From: Chloranthus sessilifolius
Lineage: Eukaryota; Streptophyta; Magnoliopsida; Chloranthales; Chloranthaceae
Direction of reading: 5' to 3'
DNA: 64,000 nucleotides
NCBI GenBank assembly: GCA_021018995.1
Contig: CM037590.1
Location: 45,200,287-45,264,286 of the forward strand
The notes below the pieces were generated by a model that was not told the DNA's origin, did not search any database, and saw nothing but the letters and a program-made list of their open reading frames with translations. Below, piece after piece: positions 54,092 through 64,000 of this stretch; the first letter of the stretch is position 1, and each line of letters starts with the position of its first letter. Made by a program: the position numbers and the translations under genes.

Positions 54092-55964
54092 GACACTTGT
54101 ATGTAAATATGCCATGATTGTCCAGTTTTACGACGTGTTACCATCTCTAATCAATCCAGGTCGTCCAACTAAAGGATCATGTTCATTTTCACACAATTGT
54201 ATCAAGGCCAGTGGATTTATTTTTTTTCTTATTTGGGAGCCCAAAACCCCGGAGGGAGAGGTGAACCTGAGGGGAGGACAGGTGTCACATGAAATTTGTT
54301 GTACGATGTGGTACTACAAAACAGCGTGGTCCAGAGGTTTGCTAGGGACTATATATATATATATATGGATGGGGACGCCACCCTCACCCATGAGGGAAGC
54401 GATTGAGAGCTACCTTTGACCCACTAAGGTGGGGTGACACCACGTGCCACTAAACCTGAGAAATGAATGTCATGACAAGTGACTCATTCAATCAAGTACC
54501 ATCTGAAAAAGAAAAAAATGAAATAAAAAGGTATTTTTCTGCAATTAAATATTGGGCCAAAAAATTAAATGCACCAAGTTTAAGATTAACCACAATATTT
54601 GACCTATTATTTATTGGGAAATGATTCAAATTAAAAAATTGAAATCCTAAGCTAGGCTTTGAGAGAATATTGGTATAACTACCAATCATATGTCTCGTGC
54701 CGCATAGCACGCAAATGCTCCTCATAAGGGAGTGTTGGAAACGCTTTTGATGTTAGTACTCCGTATCTAAGGGTTGTGAGATGAAAGGGTTAAGAGTTTT
54801 TTATACTTCTATTTTAAGTGATAGGAACACTATATTTATAAAGTTTTCCCAAAATCTCAAAGATCTCTCGTTCCTTAACTAGGTTAACATTTCTTTTGCT
54901 CTCTAGCATTGCTGAGTGCTAAAACAAATTAGGGTAAGTGAGGCGTGACTCCATTATAGATAGGGCTGTTGAACACTTTGGCACGTAGCACTTTTTACCT
55001 ATTCCAATCAAAGTTGTAGCTCATATTTAAATTGAGAAGTCGAGTGGGCCCAAGAAAGCACTCATTTGGGTTATTGAACACTTTGATTAATGCATATGTT
55101 TTTAATGTTTGATATTAAAATAATACCGATTGGATGGTCTTGATTGTCCCGATTCTTTGGCTGCAGCATGTTACATTGATTGGTTGCTACATAGCTACCC
55201 AAATTTCGTTCAACAAAATAATTACCAAAACGATTACACGTCGCCTCCTTTATATGAGTATTTTCATAAGCTTTTGGTTCATAGGGGTATGTGTATTGTT
55301 TCTTTGTGAGCAGGCGCAAAGAAATAATACAAATATGCGATTTTGGTCGTATAAAAGCCTTGATAAAATATGTGCGTTGTGCAAATATTTGGCCTCATCT
55401 ATAAAGAAAAGGACCCTTCACAACAAAATGGCATTTAAATGGTCTTATCCTGTTAAGGGTTTAAGATGTGAGTGATCAAATGGACAGATCTTAAATTGAA
55501 GGACAACAACCAAAAAAATGGTGTTTTACAGAGTTTTAAACTATCTGATTTGATGATTATAATATCAATAGTTGGTTTCAATTTTAATGTCTGATATTAA
55601 AGTTCATCAATCGAATGATTCATTCACTTAAAATATCAATCGTTGATCTTGTCGGGAACATATACTAAAATTTATTGATTACTTTAAATCAGACACTGAA
55701 GATCATTTTTCGCTCCAATATTCCACATAAGAGATCTTGATATTCATGGTTTGACAAAGACGATACAAATCGATTTTCATCTCAAATCTTCCACAATTTA
55801 GATCTTGCATCCTTTCTTCCAGTTGTATTTAATTCCTCTTTTGCTGGCTGTTTTATTATTATATTTTTAGAATAAATTGGTAGTTCTAATCTAAACAGCA
55901 CTTATGTACCATTAGGTATTTTGTTTAAATAATAAAAATCATATGCATATTATAAATGTGTTTT
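54092..55964. other. Intergenic stretch with repeat fragments
   Basis: A short (AT)n lies at 54350-54366. 55,430-55,650 resembles the foldback family at 24386-24805 (TAAGGGTTTAAGATGTGAGTG, GATATTAAAGTTCATCAAT). 55,660-55,810 resembles the CTATCAAACGGTC foldback ends (AGATCTTG...CAATTTAGATCTTG). No gene. Confidence 0.5.
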
Positions 55965-57597
55965 TGTCACGACTCGAAATTCTACCCTATCCCGAGGGCT
56001 TAGAATTCCGAATTATGACCCGCACATATTCCGGATATGCTAAGCGGACATACACCTAATCAGAGTTCTCGCGCAATAATGGTTCAAAGAAATCCGTGAA
56101 ATCCAACAAATAGGGTGGAATATAAATGTAATTATAAATACGAAATAAGTGTGATAAAAACACAATCCACCAATAAAATGTAAATCCAGTCGGAGACAAA
56201 TCCGATAAAATGAACTATAAAATCCGTAATACTAGTATCAATAAAACTTAATACCAAGTTCACAATGATCAGTATTCGGCACTCGAATCAAGATCAGCAC
56301 CGTAGTCCTCTTGATAATCAGAGGCCGCCTCCAAAGGCTCCCTCGGTACTCAACGTCCATGGATCCTCGATGGTCGGCGTCTACTCCACCAAACAGAATC
56401 ACCGCAGAATCGTAAGATTATCGTGGGATGAGTTTACTTAGTTACGTAAACTCAGTGGGATACACCACCAATTCACCCCAAACTATTCAGGTACATTGTG
56501 GGTTCATCTTGTGAGTGATAAATATAGTATCTCAAAGTAGATAACAAGAGAAAAATAAAATCATTTGTATATCGTAAAACTCATATCATATCATAAATGC
56601 AAGACCATGATTTAGACACTCATACCCTAACGTACCTTACCATATCTCATAACATATCATATTATGTCTTATTATCATTCTCGCACATACTTCTGTACAT
56701 CGCATAAGCGTAACTAATATACTCGTGAAATCCTAAACGACCTATGCCAGAGTCGCTGCTCGAGCTACTATGGGAGGGTCAACATAGTATTATACCATTA
56801 TATTATAACGCCCTCGTGTCATACTCATACTCCACCATCCAGCCAATGGGGGAAACATAATAGCCAAAGTCACTCATAACATACTCATACTCATAATCTC
56901 TCTTAGAGATCCGTCTTGGCTAAAAGACGTTGTTGCCCTTACGGTGGCTACGCAAGGAACGGCACGTACAGAGACTTAAGTTCTTTATCTTTTGCTGGCC
57001 TACACAGTGATGTCTTATTATCGTACTCGTATCATTACTTATCTCATACTCATATCTTATTATACTCTTATACTTAATCCTAGGACAAACTATAGTGAGG
57101 TAACTTTCCTAATTCACGCTTCCCAAGAAAAAGGTTCCATAGTAACCTGAATATACCTCGTGTGATAGTTTATACTACCATAGAGGTATTACATCCATAC
57201 ATGGACGCCAATATTTCGAGTTTCACATGACCGTAAAAGAAACCTCACCACAGCTAAGGCCCAAAGCCCGATTCTCGTATCATATCTCATATCTTATCCT
57301 CTCGTATTAAAACTCGGGGTGATAAGATCACCATATATGCCACCGTATATGAAATTACACTGAATTTACACTCACCTGACTCGTCATGGGTTCCATTCGA
57401 CCATGAGTTGTAAGGCATGCGAATATGGTGTATTTCTCGCTTCGATACCATCTCAGTGAGTCACCACGTCCAAACGTAGGTATGATCTCATACACTCTCG
57501 TACATATGTCCTAACTTACTCATAACTCATATAATATAATTCAGATGAAAATAAAGAAAGTCAGACGTACAAAAATATTTATATTAGATTATCTTAT

Positions 57598-57616
57598 ATT
57601 TATATATATATATATA
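57598..57616. repeat. (TA)n microsatellite
   Basis: Short TA run within the LTR-like block; another lies at about 57733-57748. Confidence 0.85.
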
Positions 57617-58394
57617 TTTATTTATTTACACACATTCCAATATAATATAATAAGATAATTATAAGTGTATTCTCGATAACGGGAAGGTCAGGGTTCGTGT
57701 TATTGAAGAGGTCGCATTGAAGCGATAAATTGATATATATATATATAATAATTAGATAATTAAATTAAATGATATTTATAATTATTAAGTTATGATTTAT
57801 CATGACCATCGATCGAAAGACCTTACAGTATAATATACACAGAAACGTTGGTCATGAGAATTAGAAAAATAATATTAAATTCGAATAGCCTTGAGTCATT
57901 CAAAATTGAACCCGACTTATTACTTTATTTTGACCTCTAAAATGTCAGATTCGTTAAATGACTATTTCACACAAAGTTGTGAAGTTCACTGTCTTCTTTC
58001 CAATGCCGTAAGAATCACATTAATCCAAGGTCGGAGTAAAAAGATATGACCAAAATATCGGGACAGGTGCATCAATGGTCGCGAGCTCGGGTTCATGGAC
58101 GCGAATTTGAGTTCGTAGCCATGAGTTCGGACCCGAAACTTCAAGATGATGCAATCTATTATTCTTTTAAATAAAATAAAAATATAATTTAATTTTTAGG
58201 CATAATTGATTTTAAATAAATAATAATATAGACTTGCAACAATAATATATATTATTATAGTCTTAGTAGAAGGATAAATTCTAACTATATAGATTTGTAA
58301 ATAAACAATATTAATATGATATTATGACAATTAAGTTAATCTATCAAATTTATAAATATTAGAGTTTAATTAATTTTACAGATATAAAAGAGGA

Positions 58395-58920
58395 AGTAAA
58401 CATATTAAATATGCAGACCTAATAGAATGTAAAATATTAATGGCCAAAACAAAATGGATTCTTGAAAAGAAAAGAGAAATAACATATAAACCCGATTTAC
58501 AGTTCATACAATTTTAATAAAAAAATAAAATACTAAACATGCAGATTTATCATACTTAAAAATATTCATGTTTAATTAGTATGTAGAATTAAAAGAAAGT
58601 AGACATATTAAATATACAGACCTAATAGAAGGTAAAATATTAATCACCCAAATAAAATAGATTCTTGAAAAAAAAAGAGAAATAACATATAAACCCGACT
58701 TACAGTTCATACAATTTTAATAGAAAAATAAAATACTAAACATGTAGATTTATCATACTTAAGGATATTCATGTTTAATTAGTATGTAGATTTAAAAGAA
58801 AGTAGACATATTAAATATATAGACCTAATAGAATGTAAAATATTAATAGCCCAAATAAAAGAGTTCTTGAAAAATAAAAGAGAAACAACATATAAATCCA
58901 ACTTATAAACATACAACTTT
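58395..58920. repeat. 203-bp tandem repeat, ~2.6 copies
   Basis: AGTA(A/G)ACATATTAAATAT begins at 58395, 58598 and 58801, exactly 203 bp apart each time. The copies are highly similar, and the third is cut short. Confidence 0.93.
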
Positions 58921-59879
58921 CAAGGGAAAACATAACATTAAATATATAGGTCTATTAATTTATGAGTTATTTGGGTTTAAATAAGATTTTTAAACCCGTC
59001 GATGCGCGATCGAACCCATCCTACGCGACGGGATCTGAGAAGAACAAGATGGATTGATGGGTACTCACCTCTTGAAACGTGAACGGAAGATCAACGACGA
59101 TTCGGGTTGAAAAGGTCGATGCCCAGGACGTCGGTTCATCTTATTCTTGAGAGAGAATAATTTCTGATTATAGAGAGTAGAAAGCTTTTAAAGTTTTATT
59201 TATAATGGTATAAAGTTTTAGTTCAACTCTAATTAAGACTTTTAGTAAAAGATTTAATAAAATAGGAGATTTTTATACGGAATAAGAATTCATAATAGCT
59301 TGAGAAAAGATTTCGTTATAGAAGTGTTTCTCTCCTAAAATTATAGTTATACCCTTTGACTTGCTTGATTACTTAAAATAGGCATAACTTTTTATATTCT
59401 TATCAGAAGTCGTTAAATTATATATCGTTGGAATCGTATCGATGAGCACTTCGCAATGAGTCTAATTTTGATATAGGAAAAATTAGAAATTTTCTATTTT
59501 AAAGGGTGAGTTCCGATTTCGACGTAAAGTGTTAGCACAGTGCATAATATGATACATCATCTAACACCGTTAAAATAAAATCTAAAAATCCGGATTGTTA
59601 CAATTTTTTATTATTGATTAGTGACAAAATTTATTAAAAAATAAAAACGAAAGCATAAGATAATGACTTCTAATGGATCAACTCTCAAGGTCAATAGATT
59701 ACATATTTCATATGTTGCTTGTAAATATAGCTTAATAATAACCATATAATCACAAAATCCTTTGAAAAGTTTCTTTTTTTTTTCAGCTTTTTAAGGGCCA
59801 TGTTGCATGGAAGTCAACTTTTAATAATAGTTTAGTAGTGGGTTACCGCAGCAATGACCTTAAATACAATGCCAGTCAC

Positions 59880-60040
59880 TTTTAATCCCAATCTTATCGT
59901 GTGATCACAGCCTACATATCAGACGATTGGTCATGAACTTTTGGAGATGTGTTCCACGTGGAATTAACATCTCACCGTCTGATAGTTAGTCATGAATTAG
60001 AGATATGCTATGTGAAAGATTTGGACGAAAAATAATACCG
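59880..60040. mobile_element. Foldback family copy
   Basis: The left side has CCTACATATCAGACGATTGGTCATGA. The right side has the inverted CACCGTCTGATAGTTAGTCATGA. The centre is GTTCCACGTGGAATT. Same family as 61815-62095. Confidence 0.65.
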
Positions 60041-61814
60041 TACCCCTTCAAGGTAGTAAATGGTCTATCAACGGTCAACAGGTCAGGTAGACATAATACT
60101 TGACCCGACATTTTACCGTGTCGGTCACATAAATGATGACCTGTCTGGTCAGATTGCGCATGAGACATCCGACCTAATCTTCGGATTAGGTAGGGCCAAA
60201 TCGACTAAGAGGTCGGATTTGGTTAGTTCAGTCGACAGATAATGATAATTTATGTGCCAAAAATATGAACAATAGGGGTTTTACCTTGTGCAGTCCAAGT
60301 GTTGGGTCGGGTTGTGTTTACGGATTGCTTTGGGTCCAGTGTACATAGGGTAGGATCGGGTCTGGTGGTGCACCATCAGGTCGAGAATTTTTAATTTCCT
60401 CATTGCAATCGAAATTTGGGCCCATACAACCCGACCCATTGGAAGTGTGTAAACATGACTGACGCTTTGACGCGTCAGCTATATTTAAACTGGATCTCAT
60501 TTTATTCTTTAGTTTTTTTTGTCTTTTTAATTATTCTAACATCAGAAGGTGCTTTCATCTTACACTTATTTTATTATTATTATTATTATCCTCTTTCAGA
60601 ATAAATTGGTATTTCTAATATAGAAGTTCTGTAATATAACAATACAGGTTTACCATTAAATATCTTGTTTAAATAATAAAAATCATACGCATATTTCTCA
60701 GGGTTAGACGCACTGAAACGTTGACTGCTTTGACTGAGACGGTAGGGATCGATTTTTATCTCAAATCTTTCATAATATAGATCTTGAGATCATTTTCATA
60801 CCATTTGATGGACGTATTCAAATTTCCAATGGTACACATCATGAAAAGTGATCTACGAGAATCAGGATTTGATGTATTCCATGATTATGTTTTTTTTCAC
60901 TTCATTTTAACTCAATTATTTATTTATTTATTTTTATGATACAGAGAGTCAGAGAGCACTATCAATTTTTACATGTAATATAATAAATTATTAAATTATA
61001 TTGATCCTCTAAATGAGTTTATTTATGATAGAGAGTGGCGTTGTCGATTTTGTTAGTTAACTTCTTTGATCTCTTAATACCATCGGTTATAGTTTATCAC
61101 TTCATGTCTTAAACTTTGTGGCACTTACCTTTGGCTCATAAGACTAATGCTCCAAGTAACTGAGATACGGTACTTAGAGATACCTTCATGTTCGAGTGCA
61201 CCCTCTGAATGACCCTTTTCATTTTCTCATTGGGCAGGAAAAAATTTGGCCCGACCTAACCTGCCCATTGACACCCCTCGTTTTAATGGTGGAAACTCCT
61301 GGATGCAGGGACTTCAGTGCTGCTACAACGACAGCTAAAATTTGCAGCCCTAACTTGAACCCACAAGGCACACATCTCGAAAATTGATTGTGATCATAGG
61401 ATGAGAATGATTCTCTCGTAATTTTTCGAGATGTGTTCTACATGGAATCAATATCTGACCGTCTAATAGGTAATACCTAACAAACTTTGTGCATTAAATT
61501 TGAGCACATTTGATCACATTTTTAACGATGTATATGCATATGATCATGCCCAATTTTAGCTTGTCCAAGTTGTTGCAGCAGCACCCAATCTTCGCAATGA
61601 GCCCCACATGGTGCCCAGCTGGTCTAGACGTAGCCCTAAAGGTGCATGTGGCTCACACGGGGACTATTAATAAAGTATGGAAGCAAAAAATGTTACTTCA
61701 TTTTCTTTTCATTCTATTCCACATTTATTGCACTGTATCATAAGGGTTCCGGAATTTGCAAATAAATATTAGGTTTTTTGTAGCTATGGATTCCAGCCGA
61801 TAAAATTGTGATTG

Positions 61815-62095
61815 CTTTAAATAAGATGACAGAGATCGTTTTTCGTATTAATATTTCACACAATAGATCTTGAGATCATTGCTCACCTATCAAACGGTCA
61901 GATGTTGATTTAACATGACACACATCTGCAAAAGTAATCGCGATCATGGTCATACCATGAGAAGGTTCCCAGGTCAGTTTTGGGGATGTGCTCCACGTAG
62001 AATATTCATGTGGCCGTTTGATAGGTGGGCCATAATCTCAAGAACTATTGTGTGCAAGATTGCTATGGAAAACAATCTCCATGGTCTGATTCGAG
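61815..62095. mobile_element. Foldback family copy, best preserved
   Basis: Arms of roughly 85-100 bp: left GAGATCGTTTTTCGTATTAA ... CACCTATCAAACGGTCAGAT; right inverted, GTGGCCGTTTGATAGGTGGG ... GGAAAACAATCTC. No ORF. The termini and target duplication were not fixed. Confidence 0.72.
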
Positions 62096-62211
62096 GCGGC
62101 CCACAATTTTGGCGAGCTGCTATCAGTAATCCGGTAGGGGTTCGGGAACAAATTGGAAACTGGAAAAATCCAATGAAATTCTTTAAATTTGGGAAAAAAG
62201 GCCTAAAATTC

Positions 62212-62213
<2 letters not shown>

Positions 62214-62263
<50 letters not shown>
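62214..62263. repeat. (TA)n microsatellite
   Basis: About 50 bp of TA. Tyr/Ile-repeat ORFs over it on both strands are artefacts. Confidence 0.95.
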
Positions 62264-62270
<7 letters not shown>

Positions 62271-62841
62271 TACAAAACTTAAAAAATTTGAAAGAACAGA
62301 AGTTTTTGACCAAAATCGGAAAAAATTTGTGAAATGTCGGAACACTCACATATAATTAAAAAAATTCGTGATTGATTCGGAAAGCTGTATTTATTTCAAC
62401 GTTTGTTACTCGTTCAGATTTTATTTTTTATTTTTTCTAAAACTCGTAAATTATTGGTGACATTTTTTAAAATGTCGTCCAATTTGGTCACTATGGTTTG
62501 AAAAGTGTCATGTGGCTCTCTAGCCACGTTGGAGAGAATGCATATTCAAAAGATGCAGTGGATCAGGTGAGGTTAGATGCTCAGACCGACCCAGCCTATT
62601 CCCAAGATTAATGTTAATGGCAAGTGTCTAAACTGAAGTCTTATACGATTGTATGGTGTACACTGCACTAATACCAGATTCAAGTGTTAGCGTTCAACAT
62701 ATAACATTACTCTGTAATTTACACATCAAACCGTGTTAGTGCCCAACCTAACGTCACTCCTAATCCTAATTCTTGACCGCGTCACTCCTAATCCTAATTC
62801 TAGGCCAACTTTTACTTCCCATTTTATCTCTTATAATTATT

Positions 62842-62849
62842 TATATATA
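62842..62849 (+). promoter_or_regulatory. Probable TATA box of the RING-H2 gene
   Basis: TATATATA in the context ATTATTTATATATAGATTC, 147 bp upstream of the start codon. It is followed by a CT-rich leader (TCTTTTACCTTCTCTGCTTC) typical of plant 5' UTRs. Confidence 0.55.
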
Positions 62850-62988
62850 GATTCGTTACTATTAGCGAATTCAGCTACGTCTCATCTTTTACCTTCTCTG
62901 CTTCTTCACTAACTTTTTCGCAGCCTTCTTCGTTATTTATCTATTTATCGACTCTTTCACTAACATTTCTACTTCTTCTTTCATAAAG

Positions 62989-63615
62989 ATGCCATCCTTC
63001 TTTTATCAGACAACTAATTTGCAAGTGAATTCATCTACATCACCAACGTCATCACATCCGCTCTTTAAGTATTTGGCAAAACCTAAGGTATTCGTATCAA
63101 TTGTTCTTTTAGAGAAGCATCAATTCCGAAGGCGTGCTCAACTTCCTCGGGAAGTAATACTTCCTTATATTGTTAAGACACGTTATACTCCATTTCATGA
63201 TATCTCCATGCCCGAGATGATTCTGTTTTGGATCTCCGATACACTTTCCGAGCTAGATGTTCCTACGGCGGATCGGGGGCGCGTCGGTACAGCCATTCTA
63301 GATCAAGTTGTTGAAATTATGAATCACATGAAGAGATCGAAGAAATGGAAATTAAACACACATATACGAGCAGATGTAGTAGTAATGAGATTTGGAGAGG
63401 ATGATGAAGAGAATGAGATGGTTCGGGTAGAGAAGACGACATACGAAGCGAAAGATGGTGAAAAAGATTTATGTGTGATTTGTTGTGAAGAATTTTGTTC
63501 TGATATGGAGGTTAGCCGACTGCGATGTGGTCATATTTTTCACGGAGAGTGCATAAATCAGTGGCTCCAATGCAGAAATTTGTGTCCTTTGTGTCGCGTT
63601 AAGGTGCCACGATGA
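62989..63615 (+). CDS. RING-H2 finger protein, probable E3 ubiquitin ligase (208 aa)
   Basis: Intronless ORF with the start in good plant context (AAAGATGCC). The C-terminal RING-H2 has the full ligand set: C162-x2-C165, C180-x-H182-x2-H185-x2-C188, C199-x2-C202. W192 and the CPLC ending favour E2 binding. Such proteins bring a ubiquitin-loaded E2 to a substrate; the substrate here is unknown. Residues 1-155 have no domain I recognise: a Ser/Thr-rich start, a possible beta/alpha region (residues 33-135) and an acidic stretch at 137-143 (EDDEENE). There is no transmembrane segment or ATL-type GLD motif, so it is probably soluble. It resembles the small plant RING-H2 genes that occur in multi-copy, often intronless sets. 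All residues expected for zinc binding are present, so it may be functional. Confidence 0.9.
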   Translation: MPSFFYQTTNLQVNSSTSPTSSHPLFKYLAKPKVFVSIVLLEKHQFRRRAQLPREVILPYIVKTRYTPFHDISMPEMILFWISDTLSELDVPTADRGRVGTAILDQVVEIMNHMKRSKKWKLNTHIRADVVVMRFGEDDEENEMVRVEKTTYEAKDGEKDLCVICCEEFCSDMEVSRLRCGHIFHGECINQWLQCRNLCPLCRVKVPR

Positions 63616-63657
63616 AGAGCTGTTTTCTTCTTCTTCGTTTTTACTTTTTTTTTTATA

Positions 63658-63663
63658 AATAAA
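63658..63663 (+). terminator. Poly(A) signal of the RING-H2 gene
   Basis: AATAAA, followed closely by another AATAAA-like AAATAAAAG, 43 bp after the stop codon and after a T-rich stretch. Confidence 0.6.
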
Positions 63664-64000
63664 ATAAAAGTGTAAGTGCGATGCACATGTTAATCCCATT
63701 AAGTAAAAATGAAGATTTTTTTGCCCCAATCTTACAAACGACTAATCAAGTCATCATTCGCATACCATCAATTTTTCATTGGCTTACTCCACTTGGAATC
63801 GGAAACTTTCACTGTCTAATGGCATGCACATAATCTCAAGATCCAACTTTAAATTTTATTTAATAATGAAAGTTGATTAAGTATCTAATAATGGCTCAAA
63901 GTCTCAAGATAAAGGATTTTACCTTTATTTGCATTCACCAAATCATTGAAAGCACCTACACTATTGCTTTAGATGAGAAAATAAAGATCTTGTTTTACTC
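63664..64000. other. Right-edge intergenic stretch
   Basis: 63,770-63,870 resembles one arm of the CTATCAAACGGTC foldback family (CTGTCTAATGGCATGCACATAATCTCAAGATC). No gene. Confidence 0.4.

Larger units (their letters stand above)
55965..59602. mobile_element. LTR-like block, 3.64 kb (long solo LTR?)
   Basis: Begins TGTCACGACTCGAAATTC and ends CCGGATTGTTACA, i.e. TG...CA with the near-palindromic TGT(C/A)AC ends common in plant Ty3/gypsy LTRs. Flanks GTTTT and ATTTT agree at 4 of 5 bases. No ORF over 60 codons was found in the whole stretch. It contains CATACTCATA-type repeats (56,570-57,540) and a 203-bp tandem repeat. I infer a long solo LTR of a Tekay/Del-like element. A non-coding satellite-bearing element is the alternative. 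Confidence 0.55.
59603..62830. other. Intergenic stretch made largely of foldback repeat fragments
   Basis: Apart from the elements listed, 60,055-60,440 has GGTCGGGT/ACCCGACC-rich sequence like hAT-family interiors. 60,690-60,860 and 61,290-61,480 contain diverged pieces of the CTATCAAACGGTC foldback family. No protein gene was recognised. Confidence 0.5.

Noticed and set aside
1-64000. CRISPR arrays, prokaryotic operons or phage modules
   Set aside because: The tandem repeats lack the short direct repeat/unique spacer pattern and everything identifiable is of plant nuclear type.

Overview
The window is nuclear DNA from a flowering plant. The evidence is GT-AG introns, AT-rich non-coding sequence, plant L1-type LINEs, Ty3/gypsy and small LTR elements, many MITEs, and two genes of plant type. 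I cannot name the species. The very large, transposon-filled introns suggest a large-genome lineage, but that is inference.

Layout. Bases 1-6,100 are intergenic: a 182-bp tandem array at the left edge, microsatellites and small foldback transposons. From about 6,150 to about 52,600 runs one plus-strand gene of roughly 46 kb. It has a probable 5' UTR exon ending at 6,314, a 7.6-kb leader intron, and eight coding exons (14218-14395, 14723-17313, 17422-17567, 39137-40963, 41129-41177, 41282-41529, 41706-41813, 51736-51964). All junctions keep frame and give about 1,770-1,790 residues. The product is a large, low-complexity, Gln/Ser/Asn-rich plant protein of the family annotated as 'dentin sialophosphoprotein-like', with a basic nuclear-localisation-like motif and a conserved C-terminal region. 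One in-frame TGA (39360-39362) interrupts exon 4. It lies inside a possible frame-neutral 66-bp intron (39355-39420).

The third coding intron is 21.6 kb and holds a stratified transposon nest. It contains a complete 2.67-kb non-autonomous LTR retrotransposon (18126-20794) and, further on, two minus-strand L1 LINEs, one inside the other. Into these have inserted a 5'-truncated plus-strand LINE with a 16-bp target duplication, a solo LTR and four hAT-like elements. The last intron (9.9 kb) holds LINE and Ty3/gypsy relics. Many boundaries were fixed by exact target-site duplications read from the sequence.

Downstream of the gene are a Mutator-like element with a 9-bp duplication (52683-53678), a PIF/Harbinger-like MITE (53799-54088), a 3.6-kb LTR-like block (55965-59602), and several copies of a foldback family carrying a CTATCAAACGGTC core. 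A short intronless RING-H2 E3 ubiquitin ligase gene (62989-63615) lies near the right edge. I found no CRISPR array, operon or bacterial-type system. The best candidates for unusual biology are the in-frame stop/possible exitron, the 63-bp palindrome beside a splice donor, the nested-transposon stratigraphy and the small LTR element with its 218-codon ORF.
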